A DNA stretch of 64,000 bases, from NCBI GenBank assembly GCA_002070755.1, contig MWDY01000176.1:1-64000 (forward strand), given 5' to 3'. A model generated the notes under the pieces. The model was not told where the DNA came from. It was given only the letters and a program-made list of their open reading frames with translations, and did no database searches. Made by a program: the position numbers and the translations under genes. This DNA comes from Spirochaetes bacterium ADurb.Bin110 (GTDB taxonomy: Bacteria; Spirochaetota; Spirochaetia; Treponematales; Rectinemataceae). Shown here one piece after another: positions 44,244 to 57,338 of the stretch. Each line of letters starts with the position of its first letter. The first letter of the stretch is position 1.

Positions 44244-46673
44244 CTATTCCTCCTCTTGAACTATCTTGTCTATACCTATGACGAAATCAGGTGGTTCTAT
44301 ATTGACAATCCGCACGCCACGAGCGCCTTTACCCATCTGCCGCACAGAGGACACATTGAGCTTTATCGTTTTGCCTGTTGAGGTTATGACCATAACCTCA
44401 TCTTCTTCCTGCACAGACACGCCCTTTACCACTTCTCCTGATGATTCGTCTGGCGAGTAGATGGTCTGACCCTTGGTGCCGCGCGAATGCACATTGAAGA
44501 GCCCATAGTTTACACGCTTCCCAAATCCGTTCTGGGTTATTATCAGCATGGATTCATTGGGATCTACTCTCAGCATAGCAGCTAGCTCATCGGATTCATG
44601 TAACGATATTCCTCTTACACCACGAGCGGTTCGGCCCATTTCTCTAACCTGAGACTCATGAATTCGCAGCGCTTGACCTTTTCTTGATATCAGCATCACT
44701 TCATCAGAGCCCTGTGTTAAAATAGCGGATATCAGCCTGTCTCCTTTATCGAGAGAAATACCAATTATGCCTCGCGTTTTAGCATTTGTAAATTCTTTTG
44801 TTGCAACTTTCTTGACGACTCCCTTGAGTGTTCCCATCAAGATATATTCTTTTTCGGAAAAATCACTAAAATCGACTACAGCCGTTATCTCTTCATCTTC
44901 TGAAATCGCGAGAAGCGAACGAATATGAGGCCCCCTTGCTTGCTTGCTCGACTCGGGGATCTCGAGCACTTTTAGCCAGTATGCTTTGCCCCAGCTAGAG
45001 ATAAAGAGCAGATAATCGTGAGTATTTGCAATGAATAGTTGCTCTACAAAGTCCTCTTCAATTAGAGCGGCTGAATTTGAGCCCTTCCCTCCTCTCCCTT
45101 GAGATCTATATTGATTCACCGAGATGCGCTTAATAAAGCCTTTGTTGGAGATGAGTATAGCCATCTCTTCGGGTTTGATTAGATCTTCGATGTTTATCTG
45201 TTCGACTTGATTGGGCACAATTTCAGTACGTCGGTCATCTCCGTATTTTTCTGCGATATCGTGAATCTCTTGCTTGATCACGTGGCGGATGGAATTTGGG
45301 TCTGAAAGCAAGCCCTTTAGATATTCAATTCGAGCTTCGATTTCCTTTAATTCTGCTAAAATCTTTTCTGTTTCGAGGCTTGTCAGTCGACCTAGTCGCA
45401 TATCTACAATGGCTTGGGACTGTGCTTCACTGAGCTCGAAGCGCTCGCATAAGCGAGTCTTTGCCGTATCGATATTTTTGCTTGATTTGATTATAGCCAC
45501 AACTTCATCGATATTTCTCAGGGCAATTACTAAGCCACGAAGAATATGGGCACGCTCTTCAGCTTTTTTAAGTTCGAATTTGGAGCGGCGAGTGACTACG
45601 TCGAACCTGTGCTGTACGAAATAGAAAATCAGCTCTTTCAAGTTGAGACATTTTGGCACGCCATCCACTAGAGCCAGGTTGATCACTCCGAATGTGCTCT
45701 GTAGAGGCGTGCGCATGAATAGCTGATTTAGCACAATCTTGGTTATTGCTCCCTTTCGGAGCTCAAGAACAATACGGATTCCTTCTCTGTCGCTTTCATC
45801 GCGAAGGTCTGATATTCCATCTATTTGCTTTTCGCGCACAAGCTCCGCAATGCGAGTTACAAGCATCGTCTTGTTGAGGGCATAAGGAATCTCTGTAAAG
45901 ACAATCTGCTCTCGGCCGCTTTTCATCGTCTCTATGATAAAGCGTCCTCGTACCGTCAACCTACCGCGACCCGTTTCGTAAGCTTCTTTAATACCCTGTA
46001 AGCCGTAGATAATACCACCGGTCGGAAAATCGGGGCCTTTAACGTATTTCATTAAATCATCGATATTTATTTCAGGGTCATCGATAAACGCTTCTATTGC
46101 AAGCGCGGTTTCTCGCAAGTTGTGGGGAGGCATGTTTGTTGCCATGCCAACGGCTATCCCGCTCGAGCCATTTATAAGCAGATTTGGAATGGCCGAAGGC
46201 AAAACGCTTGGCTCTTTTAGGCTCTCATCGTAGTTGGGAACAAAATCCACGGTCTCCTTGTCAAGGTCAACAAGCATCTCTTCGCCAATTTTCGAGAGCT
46301 TGGCCTCTGTGTAGCGGCTTGCTGCGGGAGGATCTCCGTCTATCGAACCGAAGTTCCCCTGGCCCTGAACAAGTGGGTATCGCAAGGAAAAAGGCTGAGC
46401 CATTCTAACAAGTGCATCGTAAAGCGACTGATCTCCATGTGGGTGATATTTACCCATTGCATCGCCGGTAATGCGCGCGCTTTTCTTGGTTGGTGCATTA
46501 CTCCGAAGTCCAAGTTCATCCATGGCATACAAAAGCCGCCGATGAACCGGCTTGAGCCCGTCTCGCACATCTGGTAAAGCACGTGAGACGATTACGGACA
46601 TGGCATAGTTGAGATAAGAACTCTTGACTTCTTCTTCTATGGGAACAGGAATAATATTGCTTGATTCCGCCAT
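44244..46673 (-). CDS. gyrA: DNA gyrase subunit A
   Basis: 809 residues, somewhat shorter than E. coli GyrA (875). Catalytic Tyr121 lies in AASRYTEAK; the GyrA box is present as QGRGGKG, which distinguishes it from ParC, and beta-pinwheel repeats follow. In the quinolone-resistance region [10 protein letters not shown], Gln82 occupies the position of E. coli Ser83, while the Asp equivalent to Asp87 is kept. Together with GyrB it introduces negative supercoils. It lies 12 bases after gyrB in one leftward operon. Confidence 0.96.
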   Translation of the reverse strand: MAESSNIIPVPIEEEVKSSYLNYAMSVIVSRALPDVRDGLKPVHRRLLYAMDELGLRSNAPTKKSARITGDAMGKYHPHGDQSLYDALVRMAQPFSLRYPLVQGQGNFGSIDGDPPAASRYTEAKLSKIGEEMLVDLDKETVDFVPNYDESLKEPSVLPSAIPNLLINGSSGIAVGMATNMPPHNLRETALAIEAFIDDPEINIDDLMKYVKGPDFPTGGIIYGLQGIKEAYETGRGRLTVRGRFIIETMKSGREQIVFTEIPYALNKTMLVTRIAELVREKQIDGISDLRDESDREGIRIVLELRKGAITKIVLNQLFMRTPLQSTFGVINLALVDGVPKCLNLKELIFYFVQHRFDVVTRRSKFELKKAEERAHILRGLVIALRNIDEVVAIIKSSKNIDTAKTRLCERFELSEAQSQAIVDMRLGRLTSLETEKILAELKEIEARIEYLKGLLSDPNSIRHVIKQEIHDIAEKYGDDRRTEIVPNQVEQINIEDLIKPEEMAILISNKGFIKRISVNQYRSQGRGGKGSNSAALIEEDFVEQLFIANTHDYLLFISSWGKAYWLKVLEIPESSKQARGPHIRSLLAISEDEEITAVVDFSDFSEKEYILMGTLKGVVKKVATKEFTNAKTRGIIGISLDKGDRLISAILTQGSDEVMLISRKGQALRIHESQVREMGRTARGVRGISLHESDELAAMLRVDPNESMLIITQNGFGKRVNYGLFNVHSRGTKGQTIYSPDESSGEVVKGVSVQEEDEVMVITSTGKTIKLNVSSVRQMGKGARGVRIVNIEPPDFVIGIDKIVQEEE

Positions 46674-46685
46674 TCTGATCTGCCT

Positions 46686-49029
<2,344 letters not shown>

Positions 49030-50421
49030 ATGACCGATGATAATGGAACAATTTGGCAAAAAGCTCTCGAAATTGCCAAGTCGCAGGTCCCAGAGGCTGA
49101 ATTCATCATGTGGTTCAGGCTATCTTATGTTGGATTCGAAAACGGAACTATCCTGCTGCAGGCGAACAATACCTTCCTTAGAGATCAGTTTGTCAGAAAA
49201 TACAGCCAATTTATGAAGGAGATCATATCATCCCTTCTGGGAATGCCTGTAGAATTGTCTGTTGATGCTCAGTCTAGAGTTATAGAAAATCACATTGCCC
49301 TTCAGGCTTCACCTCGAAAAGCAAAAAGCGATATAGTCACTGAAAAATTAATTACAACACGGCCCGATAGCTCTCGCGGTTCTCGCCCTACCAATCTTCA
49401 GCCTCGATATACCTTTGAGACCTTCGTTGTGGGAGAGAACAACAATTTTGCTTTCAATGCAGCAAGCGCAGTCGCCGATAAACCAGGAGCTTCCTACAAT
49501 CCACTTCTAATCTATGGCGGAGTTGGCCTTGGCAAAACACATCTCATGCATGCCATCGGAAACCGCATCGTTGAAAAACATAGTGATTTCAGAATTATTT
49601 GCGTCACAGCAGAGGAATTCACTAACGAGTTCATAAAGACTATCCACGATCGCACAACCAATGATTTCAAGAACAAGTATCGCAATGTAGATATCTTGCT
49701 CATAGACGATATTCATTTTTTTCAAAGCAAACACGGAGTCCAGGAAGAACTCTTCCATACCTTCAATGCCCTCTATGATTCGAATAAGCAGCTGGTTTTC
49801 ACGTGTGACCGCCCAGCTGCAGAATTGAAGGACTTCTCTGAACGCCTAAAGAGCAGATTCATGATGGGACTCAAGACCGATCTAACTACCCCAAGCTTCG
49901 AAACACGAGCTGCTATTGTAAGAAAAAAGCTTGAACTTTATAAGCGCGACTTCAGCGAAGATGTCATCAATCTCATAGCAAAGAGCATAGAAACCAATGT
50001 GCGCGATCTAGACTCATGCATAAACCAGATCATCGCTTACGCTGATCTCATAAAGGTAGAACCAACATTTGAAATAGCACAAAACGTAATAAAACAGCTC
50101 ACAAATTCATTTATGCCTCCTGCTATCGACGTATCTTCGATAATAAAGACTGTAGCCGATTACTATAAGCTCTCGATCTCCGACCTTAAAGGAAAAAAAC
50201 GAAGCAAGAATATTGCTCTTGCTCGACAGATAGCAATGTACATAATACGAGAAACAACAGATTACTCCACAACTGAGATTGGCTCTGAATTTAATGGTCG
50301 AGATCATTCGACAGTTATGCATTCATGTCAAAAAATCGAAGATCTTGTCAAATTCGACGCTTCTTTCGCTTCTGTGGTAAATCGTCTTATCAAGGAATGC
50401 AAAGAAAGGTCATCTCCTTAG
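49030..50421 (+). CDS. dnaA: Chromosomal replication initiator DnaA
   Basis: 463 residues. Domain I occupies residues 1-85, with a linker to about 125; the AAA+ domain has GGVGLGKTH (163-171) and LLIDDIHFF, with sensor FTCDRPAAELKD; domain IV carries the DnaA-box-binding helix GRDHSTVMHSCQKIE near the C-terminus. The start ATG is used because it yields the full domain I. It initiates replication at the boxes on either side of the gene. Confidence 0.97.
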   Translation: MTDDNGTIWQKALEIAKSQVPEAEFIMWFRLSYVGFENGTILLQANNTFLRDQFVRKYSQFMKEIISSLLGMPVELSVDAQSRVIENHIALQASPRKAKSDIVTEKLITTRPDSSRGSRPTNLQPRYTFETFVVGENNNFAFNAASAVADKPGASYNPLLIYGGVGLGKTHLMHAIGNRIVEKHSDFRIICVTAEEFTNEFIKTIHDRTTNDFKNKYRNVDILLIDDIHFFQSKHGVQEELFHTFNALYDSNKQLVFTCDRPAAELKDFSERLKSRFMMGLKTDLTTPSFETRAAIVRKKLELYKRDFSEDVINLIAKSIETNVRDLDSCINQIIAYADLIKVEPTFEIAQNVIKQLTNSFMPPAIDVSSIIKTVADYYKLSISDLKGKKRSKNIALARQIAMYIIRETTDYSTTEIGSEFNGRDHSTVMHSCQKIEDLVKFDASFASVVNRLIKECKERSSP

Positions 50422-50742
50422 GATTAACTATATTAAATATTGTTAAAAACCTGTGGAAAACTTAGCCTATTTTGTGGAAAAACTTTTTGTCTGTGGAAAA
50501 AGTGGATTTCTGGCAGTTATTTGCCACAAGTTATGCACATATATAAATCTATATTAATAAAATAAATAATTTAGTTTTCAACATATCCGCTGTGCTTACT
50601 ACTACTATTACTATTTAATATATAAATAGAATAAGTAATAATAATCCAGAAGAATTTGTGGATAATTATCTTTTTATATGATGCTGTTTATTTTTCTTTT
50701 ATGAGCTGCTAATATAAAACATCTTGATGGAGGATAAGCCAC
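50422..50742. other. oriC: oriC core: DnaA boxes, DnaA-trios and AT-rich unwinding region
   Basis: The dnaA-dnaN spacer, 321 bases. Three TGTGGAAAA boxes (50452-50460, 50473-50481, 50492-50500), an inverted TTATGCACA (50531-50539) and TGTGGATAA (50657-50665). CTA-CTA-CTA-TTA-CTA-TTT (50599-50616) matches the DnaA-trio element of bacterial unwinding systems and is followed by a long AT stretch. This is the likely start of replication. Confidence 0.85.
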
Positions 50743-51843
50743 ATGAGATTTGTATGCGATAGAGATACTTTTGCAAAAGAGATAGCAATCGCACAGGACA
50801 TTATCGCTTCGAAAAATGCATTTTCAATTATGTCCAATGTCTATCTTGAAGTCGTGGATTCTAGATTGATCATAAAGGCAACAGACGCCAAGGTTGGCTT
50901 CGAGACGGAGATTCCTATTTCAGATGGCGAGCCTGGGGCGCTTACGGTATTCTGCGACAAGCTAATGGCGATTACCAATTCAATTCCCGAAGGAGACATG
51001 ATTCTAGAGCAGCATGATTCGCTAATTGAGATCAAAACGCTCTCCAGGAATGTACGCTTTCAACTTAAGACAATAGCTGGGGACAAATATCCAGTTATTC
51101 CAGATATAGAAGAGAATCAGTATTTTCCGCTTAAGGCTCGTGACTTGCGAAAAATGATAAGCCAGACCATTTTTTCTGTTTCTAATGATGAGACAAGGTT
51201 CTTTATGAATGGTGTCTTCATCGAAAAGCTTCCCGAAAGCGAATTGGTTATGGTAGCGACAGATGGCCGTAGACTTGCTTATATATCTATAGAGGAAGGG
51301 AATATTCCAGATTTTCGCCCTGCGATAATTCCGCCCAAAGTGCTGTCTGTAATTCTAAAGCGCGCTTCTGACGAAGGTCAAATATACATGGCTATAAGCG
51401 AGAAGAATGTTTTCTTCCGTTTTGGTAATTACGAGTTGACAAGCTATCTCATAGAAGGGAGATTTCCAAATTACCAGAAAGTCATTCCGCAAAATCAACG
51501 TCAAAAGTTCACTGTGTCAAAAAATGAACTGCTTTCGGCGCTTCGGCGTGTTTCACTTTTTGTCGAGAGATCGAATAAAGTTATTTTTGATATTTCTAGA
51601 AGAGGCCTGGTCATTAAATCCGAAGAGACAGAGCTCGGCGCGGCTCGCGAAGAGCTAGCTTGTGAATATGATGGCGATGACGTGGTAATTTTTCTGAACT
51701 TAAGGTATTTAGAGGATCCTCTTAAGGTTATGGACAGCGAGAATATCACTATCGAGTTCAGCGATCCAACTAGAGCAATCACTCTGAGGCCTGAGCCTGC
51801 CTCGAACTATTTCCATGTCATGATGCCTATACAGCAGCCATAG
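50743..51843 (+). CDS. dnaN: DNA polymerase III beta subunit (sliding clamp)
   Basis: 366 residues, the standard clamp length, with the three repeated clamp domains. Recognisable stretches are RFVCDRDTFAKEIAIAQDIIA at the start, VATDGRRLAYI in the middle, and a terminal YFHVMMPIQ. It tethers DNA polymerase III to DNA. A GGAGGAT ribosome site lies 9 bases before the ATG. recF starts on the next base after its stop. Confidence 0.96.
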   Translation: MRFVCDRDTFAKEIAIAQDIIASKNAFSIMSNVYLEVVDSRLIIKATDAKVGFETEIPISDGEPGALTVFCDKLMAITNSIPEGDMILEQHDSLIEIKTLSRNVRFQLKTIAGDKYPVIPDIEENQYFPLKARDLRKMISQTIFSVSNDETRFFMNGVFIEKLPESELVMVATDGRRLAYISIEEGNIPDFRPAIIPPKVLSVILKRASDEGQIYMAISEKNVFFRFGNYELTSYLIEGRFPNYQKVIPQNQRQKFTVSKNELLSALRRVSLFVERSNKVIFDISRRGLVIKSEETELGAAREELACEYDGDDVVIFLNLRYLEDPLKVMDSENITIEFSDPTRAITLRPEPASNYFHVMMPIQQP

Positions 51844-52962
51844 ATGGCATTCGAGCATATACGAATTGCCCAATTCAGGAACATAGAAGAAGCAGAACTG
51901 GAATTGGGCAGCGGCAATATCTTTCTTCTTGGTGAGAATGGTCAAGGAAAAACGAACTTCCTTGAAGCCTTGTACTGCCTGAGTTATGGTAATTCCTTCC
52001 GGACTCATCAAGACCGAGAACTTATAATGCACGGGAAATCGGATTTTCTCCTGCGAGCTGAATGGAGTGAGCCAAGCTATATAATACGCGATCAAATATC
52101 GTTTAGATATCTACCAGAAGGCCGTAAGGAAATATTGCTCAACGAAAAGCAGCTCTCTGACAGAAAAGAGCTTGTCGCCCATAATCCTTCTGTTGTGTTC
52201 TGCCATGAAGATCTGGCTTTTGCCTCCGGAGCGCCTGAGGAGCGGCGATTCTTTTTCGATCAATGTGCTGGTATGCTTTGGCTCGAATATATCGATTTGT
52301 TACGTTCTTTTAGGCGATTGTTGAAACATCGAAACGTAGCATTGAAAACCGATACCTTTAGTGTCCTTGATACGCTCGACGAACAGCTTGCGCGCTATGG
52401 CTCTGAGCTCATGTTATACCGCAAGAAACTATCGCGCCTTTTTGAGGATCATTTTCCAGAAAGATATGAGCAAGTCTCTCAACTGGGGACGGAGGTTTCG
52501 ATTCAGTACAGACCAAACTGGCCCGAAGAAGCATCTTTGTCCGAGATTGTGGAAATCTTGGCGCATAGACGGCAGAGAGATATCGAAGCAGGCACGACAT
52601 TATCGGGGCCACATCGTGACAGATGGGTATTTACCACTGAAAGCCGGGATTTTTCTGCTTTTGCGTCGACGGGTCAACTTCGACTGGCCTCTCTTGTTTT
52701 GCGTGTAGTACAAGTATACCTTTTCTCGGAACTGTCTCAAAGCGGAAAACCTCGGTTTCCGGTGCTTTTGCTTGACGATGTGCTTCTGGAGCTCGATGTG
52801 GCAAAGCGGCGAAGGTTTTTTTCGCTCCTGCCGGCAAAAGATTCGGGCGCACAATCGGTTTTCACCTTTCTGCCCGAAGAACCATGGCGAGAATATGCAA
52901 ATCGGTCTACAATAGTTTACAAGGTTAGCCATGGACGATTCTCGCGTGAAGAAAGCATCTGA
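51844..52962 (+). CDS. recF: DNA replication/repair protein RecF
   Basis: 372 residues: Walker A GENGQGKTNFLEALY, the RecF signature segment TTLSGPHRDRW, STGQLRLASLVLRV and Walker B LLLDDVLLELD. It loads RecA at gaps. It starts immediately after dnaN. A dispersed-motif copy (52486-52495) encodes LGTEV in a variable mid-region. Confidence 0.94.
   Translation: MAFEHIRIAQFRNIEEAELELGSGNIFLLGENGQGKTNFLEALYCLSYGNSFRTHQDRELIMHGKSDFLLRAEWSEPSYIIRDQISFRYLPEGRKEILLNEKQLSDRKELVAHNPSVVFCHEDLAFASGAPEERRFFFDQCAGMLWLEYIDLLRSFRRLLKHRNVALKTDTFSVLDTLDEQLARYGSELMLYRKKLSRLFEDHFPERYEQVSQLGTEVSIQYRPNWPEEASLSEIVEILAHRRQRDIEAGTTLSGPHRDRWVFTTESRDFSAFASTGQLRLASLVLRVVQVYLFSELSQSGKPRFPVLLLDDVLLELDVAKRRRFFSLLPAKDSGAQSVFTFLPEEPWREYANRSTIVYKVSHGRFSREESI
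52486..52495 (+). repeat. Dispersed motif GGGACGGAGG, inside recF
   Basis: The first copy to the right of oriC, with GGGACGGAGG on the plus (leading) strand; read as LGTEV. Confidence 0.85.
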
Positions 52963-53263
52963 GATTCTTTCTCGTTTTTTCGACGACAATGTGTTCGAGG
53001 CTGCTACGCAATTTGCGGCTTTTAGATCGACGTGGAAAAAGATCGTTGGTGAGCGTCTTGCCGATCATTCCAAGCCTAAAGGTATAGCGCATCACTGTCT
53101 TATCGTCTCCACCGAACATTCAGGATGGATCCAGCTTCTGCAACTGAACCAGGAGAAGATATTGGCGCGAATATCGAAGAGCTATCCTGAGTTGGAGATA
53201 ACCGGGCTTGCTTTTACGATAGAAGACAAGAAAGAGGCTTCGTCGACGCTAGAGCCTGAGTAG
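52931..53263 (+). CDS. DUF721/DciA-like protein
   Basis: 110 residues overlapping the 3' end of recF by 32 bases. The pattern W-K-x-I-V-G-x-x-L-A-D-H-S-K-P with LIVSTEHSGWIQLLQLNQEKIL is that of the DUF721 family, to which the DnaB-loader DciA belongs. The dnaN-recF-DUF721 arrangement is common. A helicase-loading role is inferred from family and position, not from a tested residue. Confidence 0.8.
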   Translation: MDDSRVKKASEILSRFFDDNVFEAATQFAAFRSTWKKIVGERLADHSKPKGIAHHCLIVSTEHSGWIQLLQLNQEKILARISKSYPELEITGLAFTIEDKKEASSTLEPE

Positions 53264-53389
53264 TGCAAAGGCGGTTGACCAAAGGCTCTTTTGCAGTCTA
53301 TACTCCAGCGCTTGATTATGCAATTTTCCGGTTGCAGTGAAAGATCTTAGGAAGGGCGCATGCAGCCGTTTACGCAAGGAGAATAGACC

Positions 53390-53545
53390 ATGAAACGCAC
53401 CTATCAGCCGAGCCGAGTTAAGCGCAATAGAAAATTCGGTTTTCGTGCCAGAATGAAGACTAAAAGCGGCCGTCAGATTCTTAGCAGAAGAAGAGCAAAA
53501 GGCAGGATAAAGCTCTCTGTCTCAGATGAGAAGAAGAAGTACTGA
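53390..53545 (+). CDS. rpmH: 50S ribosomal protein L34
   Basis: 51 residues, the usual length. Canonical N-terminus [12 protein letters not shown], then [16 protein letters not shown] and RRRAKGR. AAGGAG lies before the ATG. It overlaps the rnpA start by 20 bases, the conserved rpmH-rnpA-yidD-yidC-jag order. Confidence 0.95.
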   Translation: MKRTYQPSRVKRNRKFGFRARMKTKSGRQILSRRRAKGRIKLSVSDEKKKY

Positions 53546-53918
53546 AAATACCCAGAGCGGAATTCAGGAGGAACGGCAGGATCGGAGCTTTCCGAAGAGC
53601 CTTCGGGTGAGGAAAACCAAGGAAATCGATCTAATTTTTGAGAAAGGAGCGCGGTTTTCCTGTAAAGGCATGAGAATGCATGTCCTTCTAAAGGAAGGGC
53701 AGGAAAGCCGAGTGGCATTTATTGCAGGGCGCGCTTTTTCTGGCGCAGTAACACGAAATAGAGCAAAAAGGCTAGCCCGAGAAGCTTGGCGACATATTCG
53801 TAATTCTGTCAAGCCGGGGTTTGATATAGTATTCGTGCTCTATCCTGGGCTTGAAACATTTGTAGATTGTTACAGCGCAATGCAGTATCTGCTTCGCAAG
53901 GCGGATTTGCTGTTATGA
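53526..53918 (+). CDS. rnpA: Ribonuclease P protein component
   Basis: 130 residues with the RNR motif ganged as [14 protein letters not shown], and [18 protein letters not shown] as the N-terminal RNA-binding part. The protein assists the RNase P RNA in tRNA 5' maturation. The N-terminus is extended by about 25 polar residues because the frame starts inside rpmH; whether translation starts there or further in is uncertain. Confidence 0.92.
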   Translation: MRRRSTENTQSGIQEERQDRSFPKSLRVRKTKEIDLIFEKGARFSCKGMRMHVLLKEGQESRVAFIAGRAFSGAVTRNRAKRLAREAWRHIRNSVKPGFDIVFVLYPGLETFVDCYSAMQYLLRKADLLL

Positions 53919-54145
53919 ATATTATCAAACAAATATTCTCGTTTCCTTTATTGATAGCAATACGCTTATACCAGCTCTTTATTTCACCTCTTTTTCAACC
54001 ATCGTGCCGCTTTTACCCTACTTGTTCTTCTTATTCGTATGAAGCGATCCATAAGTATGGACCCTTGAAAGGGCTTTTGCTAGCTTTCAAGAGAATAATT
54101 CGCTGTCATCCAGGAAATCCAGGAGGCTATGATCCAGTACCATGA
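53915..54145 (+). CDS. yidD: Membrane protein insertion efficiency factor YidD
   Basis: 76 residues from the ATG at 53915 that overlaps the rnpA stop (ATGA). The family signature [19 protein letters not shown] and [14 protein letters not shown] are both complete. It helps YidC insert membrane proteins. A longer frame from 53867 would add a tail unrelated to the family. Confidence 0.95.
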   Translation: MNIIKQIFSFPLLIAIRLYQLFISPLFQPSCRFYPTCSSYSYEAIHKYGPLKGLLLAFKRIIRCHPGNPGGYDPVP

Positions 54146-56253
54146 ATGAAATTAATGAACAGCAGACCACCTCGAAAGAAGAACGTAGACGCATGATTTT
54201 AGCTGTGGTCCTATCCACGGTAATCGTAAGCGTTGGGTTTATTGTGCAGAATATACTTTTCCCGCCCGCCACTCAGCAGCAAACAACACAGAGTTCTGAA
54301 CAAACAGGAGCGAATGGGCAAGCAATACCGCAGGAGCCGGGCTCAGCAACTCCTTCAAAAGCGCTGCCTTCTATTATCCCAATATCCACCGAGAACGCTC
54401 CTATAGCCAACATGATACCTGTTCCAACCACCGAAGAGCGCTATATTGTCGAGACCGATGTTATTCGCGCGACATTTACCAACGCGGGCGGAGAACTTGT
54501 CTCGTTAACCTTGAAAAAGCACAAGGATTTGAGGGATTCAAGAGGCGGAGTAGACATGGTTGTTGCTGGCTCCCAGGGTGCGGATGGGCTTTCTGTCTCC
54601 TTTGGTAAATCTTCCATACCAATGCGCGAGCTTATGAACGCCCAGTATCTAGATGAGAGCAAGAAGACAATTGCCTTCTCGAGGATGTTCGAGGCAAAGA
54701 TGGCAGGAAGCGACGAAAAAGTCCCCTTTATATTTAAGAAGATTTTTTCGTTCCGCGATGGAGAATATCTATTTGGTCTTGCGATTAGCATAGAACAGCC
54801 CGAAGGCAAGCCTATTATTCTGGGAACAGACGGAGTTGCCTATAGAATCGACCTTGGGCCACAGATTGGTCCTCGCTTCGATCAAATGCCTAAGAATGCT
54901 GATTACCGAAAATATATCGCCGAAATAGATGGCAAGAAAAAGAACCAGAAGCTCAAGCCCAACACCTCAGACACCATAGCACCGAATGCAAGTTGGGTGG
55001 CATTATCTGGCAAATACTTTACATTCATCGCGGCTCCACAAGCGCCCTTATCAGCTTACGAAATATCAACTAACCAGGATCCGCTTATTAACCAGACCAA
55101 TAGTCTGGGGCTTTTGCGAAGCACGTTTTCCGGTGCTTCGATTATCGATACTTACTATTTCTATTTTGGGCCCAAGACCTCGGCAGAGTTAGGGAAGTAT
55201 GAGTATGCGGACAAGAATGGATTTGGTCTTTCCAACCTAAAATTAGAAGACGCCATGGAAGGATCGGGGATTTTAGGATGGCTGGAAAGCATATTGAAAT
55301 TTTTGCTCAATGTTTTTTATCGCTTAATTCCTAATTACGGTGTAGCTATCATTCTCGTTACAGTGCTGATAAAGCTGTTATTTTACCCGCTTACCAAGAA
55401 GGGGTCGCTCGCTACGGCGAGAATGTCGGAGCTTCAGCCCAAGATGCAGGAATTGCAAACCAAGTATAAGAATAATCCACAGAAGCTCAATCAGGAGATG
55501 GCCGAGCTATACAAGCGAGAACATTACAACCCAATGTCTGGCTGTCTGCCAATGCTAATCCAATTTCCCTTATTCATTGCAATGTACAATCTATTCAACA
55601 ATCACTTCGAGCTCAGAGGAGCAATGTTCATACCAGGCTGGATAAACGATCTATCTTTGCCAGAAAGCCTTGTAAATTTTGGCAATTTTAGAATACCTCT
55701 TCTTGGATGGAACGATTTGAGGGCATTGCCCATCATATATCTATTTAGCCAATTATTGTATGGCAAGTTCACCCAGGCTCCTCAAAGCACCCAAAGCAAC
55801 AATCCACAGGCTAATCAGATGAAGTTCATGATGTACGGTATGCCTATCATGTTCTTTTTCATTCTTTATGATGTGCCTGCCGGGCTTCTGATCTATTGGA
55901 TTACAAACAATATCCTGACGATTGCTCAACAGGTGCTAATCAATAATATGATGAAAAAACGCAAGATAGCCAGCGCCGAAATAGCAGCTGGAGGAATGCC
56001 AGCTTCTGGAGCAGTTAGTGCTGGTCCGCGATTAACGACAGGCAAGAGCTCCGCGATAGATACAAAAGCTAAGACCGTTGGCAGAGAACCCGCAAAAGAA
56101 GGTTTTTCGGAAAGAGTGACAAAATGGCTGGAAAAGCAGGCCGCTGAGGCTGAAAAAGCAAGCGGTTCTGCTTCTGCAAGAAAAAAAGGTGAAGGCCGCA
56201 CCTCTAGTTCTGATAGATTGTCAGAACCACGGAAAAATAAGGCCAAGAAATAG
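54142..56253 (+). CDS. yidC: Membrane protein insertase YidC
   Basis: 703 residues, longer than E. coli (548). An N-terminal membrane anchor (residues about 15-40), a large periplasmic beta-supersandwich domain, then the conserved insertase helices with [32 protein letters not shown] and [18 protein letters not shown] charged, low-complexity C-terminal tail of about 70 residues could bind ribosomes. It overlaps yidD by 4 bases. Confidence 0.95.
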   Translation: MNEINEQQTTSKEERRRMILAVVLSTVIVSVGFIVQNILFPPATQQQTTQSSEQTGANGQAIPQEPGSATPSKALPSIIPISTENAPIANMIPVPTTEERYIVETDVIRATFTNAGGELVSLTLKKHKDLRDSRGGVDMVVAGSQGADGLSVSFGKSSIPMRELMNAQYLDESKKTIAFSRMFEAKMAGSDEKVPFIFKKIFSFRDGEYLFGLAISIEQPEGKPIILGTDGVAYRIDLGPQIGPRFDQMPKNADYRKYIAEIDGKKKNQKLKPNTSDTIAPNASWVALSGKYFTFIAAPQAPLSAYEISTNQDPLINQTNSLGLLRSTFSGASIIDTYYFYFGPKTSAELGKYEYADKNGFGLSNLKLEDAMEGSGILGWLESILKFLLNVFYRLIPNYGVAIILVTVLIKLLFYPLTKKGSLATARMSELQPKMQELQTKYKNNPQKLNQEMAELYKREHYNPMSGCLPMLIQFPLFIAMYNLFNNHFELRGAMFIPGWINDLSLPESLVNFGNFRIPLLGWNDLRALPIIYLFSQLLYGKFTQAPQSTQSNNPQANQMKFMMYGMPIMFFFILYDVPAGLLIYWITNNILTIAQQVLINNMMKKRKIASAEIAAGGMPASGAVSAGPRLTTGKSSAIDTKAKTVGREPAKEGFSERVTKWLEKQAAEAEKASGSASARKKGEGRTSSSDRLSEPRKNKAKK

Positions 56254-56285
56254 ACCATTGAATCTTTCAATCAGGAGCGATCCAA

Positions 56286-57008
56286 ATGATATATGAGTTT
56301 GAAGGCAAGACCGAGCGCGAGGCTATGGAACTAGCCACTCAGGAGCTCGGCCTAGATACAAGTTCGTTCGATGTAGAGATCATCGAAAACCAAAGTGGCG
56401 GCTTGTTTAAGAAAGGAAAGGTACGCATCCGAGTCCATACCAAAGATGCTTCCTCTGTGAACAATCGGGCAAGAGAATCCGATGAGTACAATGAATTCGA
56501 TGAAAAACAAGAAGCTCGAGAAGAGAGGCATATAGAGCCCCTTCCCATGGATGATTTCGAGAGCAAGATTGTTGAGTGGACTAGTGAGGTGATCAATTTG
56601 ATGGGTTACAGCGCTCAAGTCTCTATTGCTTTTAGGGAACCCAACAAGCTTGGCCTGCGTATAGATACCGACTCCGCCTCGATTCTTATCGGGAAAAAGG
56701 GTAGGAACATCGATTCGTTGCAGCTTTTAGCAAATGTCTATGCGGGCAATCTTGGCCATAGCGACATCAAGATCGTCCTCGATTCCGAGAATTACCGTTT
56801 GCGACGCGAAGAAGCACTGGTCAGAATCGCATACAAAACCGCAGAGGAAGTGCGTAGCACAGGGCGTTCCATACTGCTTGAGCCTATGAATCCTTTCGAG
56901 CGTCGAATTATCCATACGACCCTCAATGATATCATTGATATAGAGACAAAGAGCGAGGGAGACGGCCTCATGAAGCAAGTACGTGTAATGCTGAAAGGAA
57001 GAAATTAG
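56286..57008 (+). CDS. jag: Jag/KhpB RNA-binding protein (Jag-N, KH, R3H)
   Basis: 240 residues: Jag-N domain (MIYEFEGKTEREAMELA... LFKKGKV), a KH domain with LIGKKGRNIDSLQLL, and a C-terminal R3H domain with RREEALVRIAYKTAEEV and MNPFERRIIHTTL. It binds RNA and in other bacteria works with KhpA in cell-envelope growth control. A GGAGC site precedes the ATG. A strong terminator follows at 57045. Confidence 0.92.
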   Translation: MIYEFEGKTEREAMELATQELGLDTSSFDVEIIENQSGGLFKKGKVRIRVHTKDASSVNNRARESDEYNEFDEKQEAREERHIEPLPMDDFESKIVEWTSEVINLMGYSAQVSIAFREPNKLGLRIDTDSASILIGKKGRNIDSLQLLANVYAGNLGHSDIKIVLDSENYRLRREEALVRIAYKTAEEVRSTGRSILLEPMNPFERRIIHTTLNDIIDIETKSEGDGLMKQVRVMLKGRN

Positions 57009-57044
57009 CAAGCATTTTTGGACCTGACCTGAGAATAAGGAAGA

Positions 57045-57077
57045 AAGCGCCGCAGAACAATATAGCGGCGCTTTTTT
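57045..57077 (+). terminator. Rho-independent terminator after jag
   Basis: The perfect 9-bp stem AAGCGCCGC / GCGGCGCTT with an 11-base loop is followed by a T run. Confidence 0.92.
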
Positions 57078-57207
57078 AAGCCCACTTCGTTATGCTGAGA
57101 TATCTTGTTCCTATGTTTCGTTCTGACATTCCCCCAAACCTTTCGTTCAAATATTCAATAACTTTTTATCTTTTTATTGTACAACGAATACTTATGCTCT
57201 TTTTACC

Positions 57208-57256
57208 TTGACCACAATCGAATACTGGTGCTAATATAGCTCGATTTTGTTATAAT
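57208..57256 (+). promoter_or_regulatory. Candidate sigma-70 promoters for the rnf operon
   Basis: TTGACC-18-TAATAT (57208-57237), and 14 bases on an extended -10 TGTTATAAT (57248-57256). They lie 80-130 bases before rnfC. Which one is used cannot be told. Confidence 0.5.
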
Positions 57257-57338
57257 TTTCTATCATTTTACATTGGATGCGAAGAGGATTGGATTCTTCG
57301 CGAGATCAAAGTAAATCTTCAAAGGAGACCTTTCCACT

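Larger units (their letters stand above)
57009..57338. other. Spacer with terminator and rnf promoters
   Basis: 330 bases between jag and rnfC. It contains the jag terminator (57045-57077) and two candidate rnf promoters: TTGACC (57208-57213) with TAATAT (57232-57237), and an extended -10, TGT-TATAAT, at 57248-57256. No gene is seen. Confidence 0.6.
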
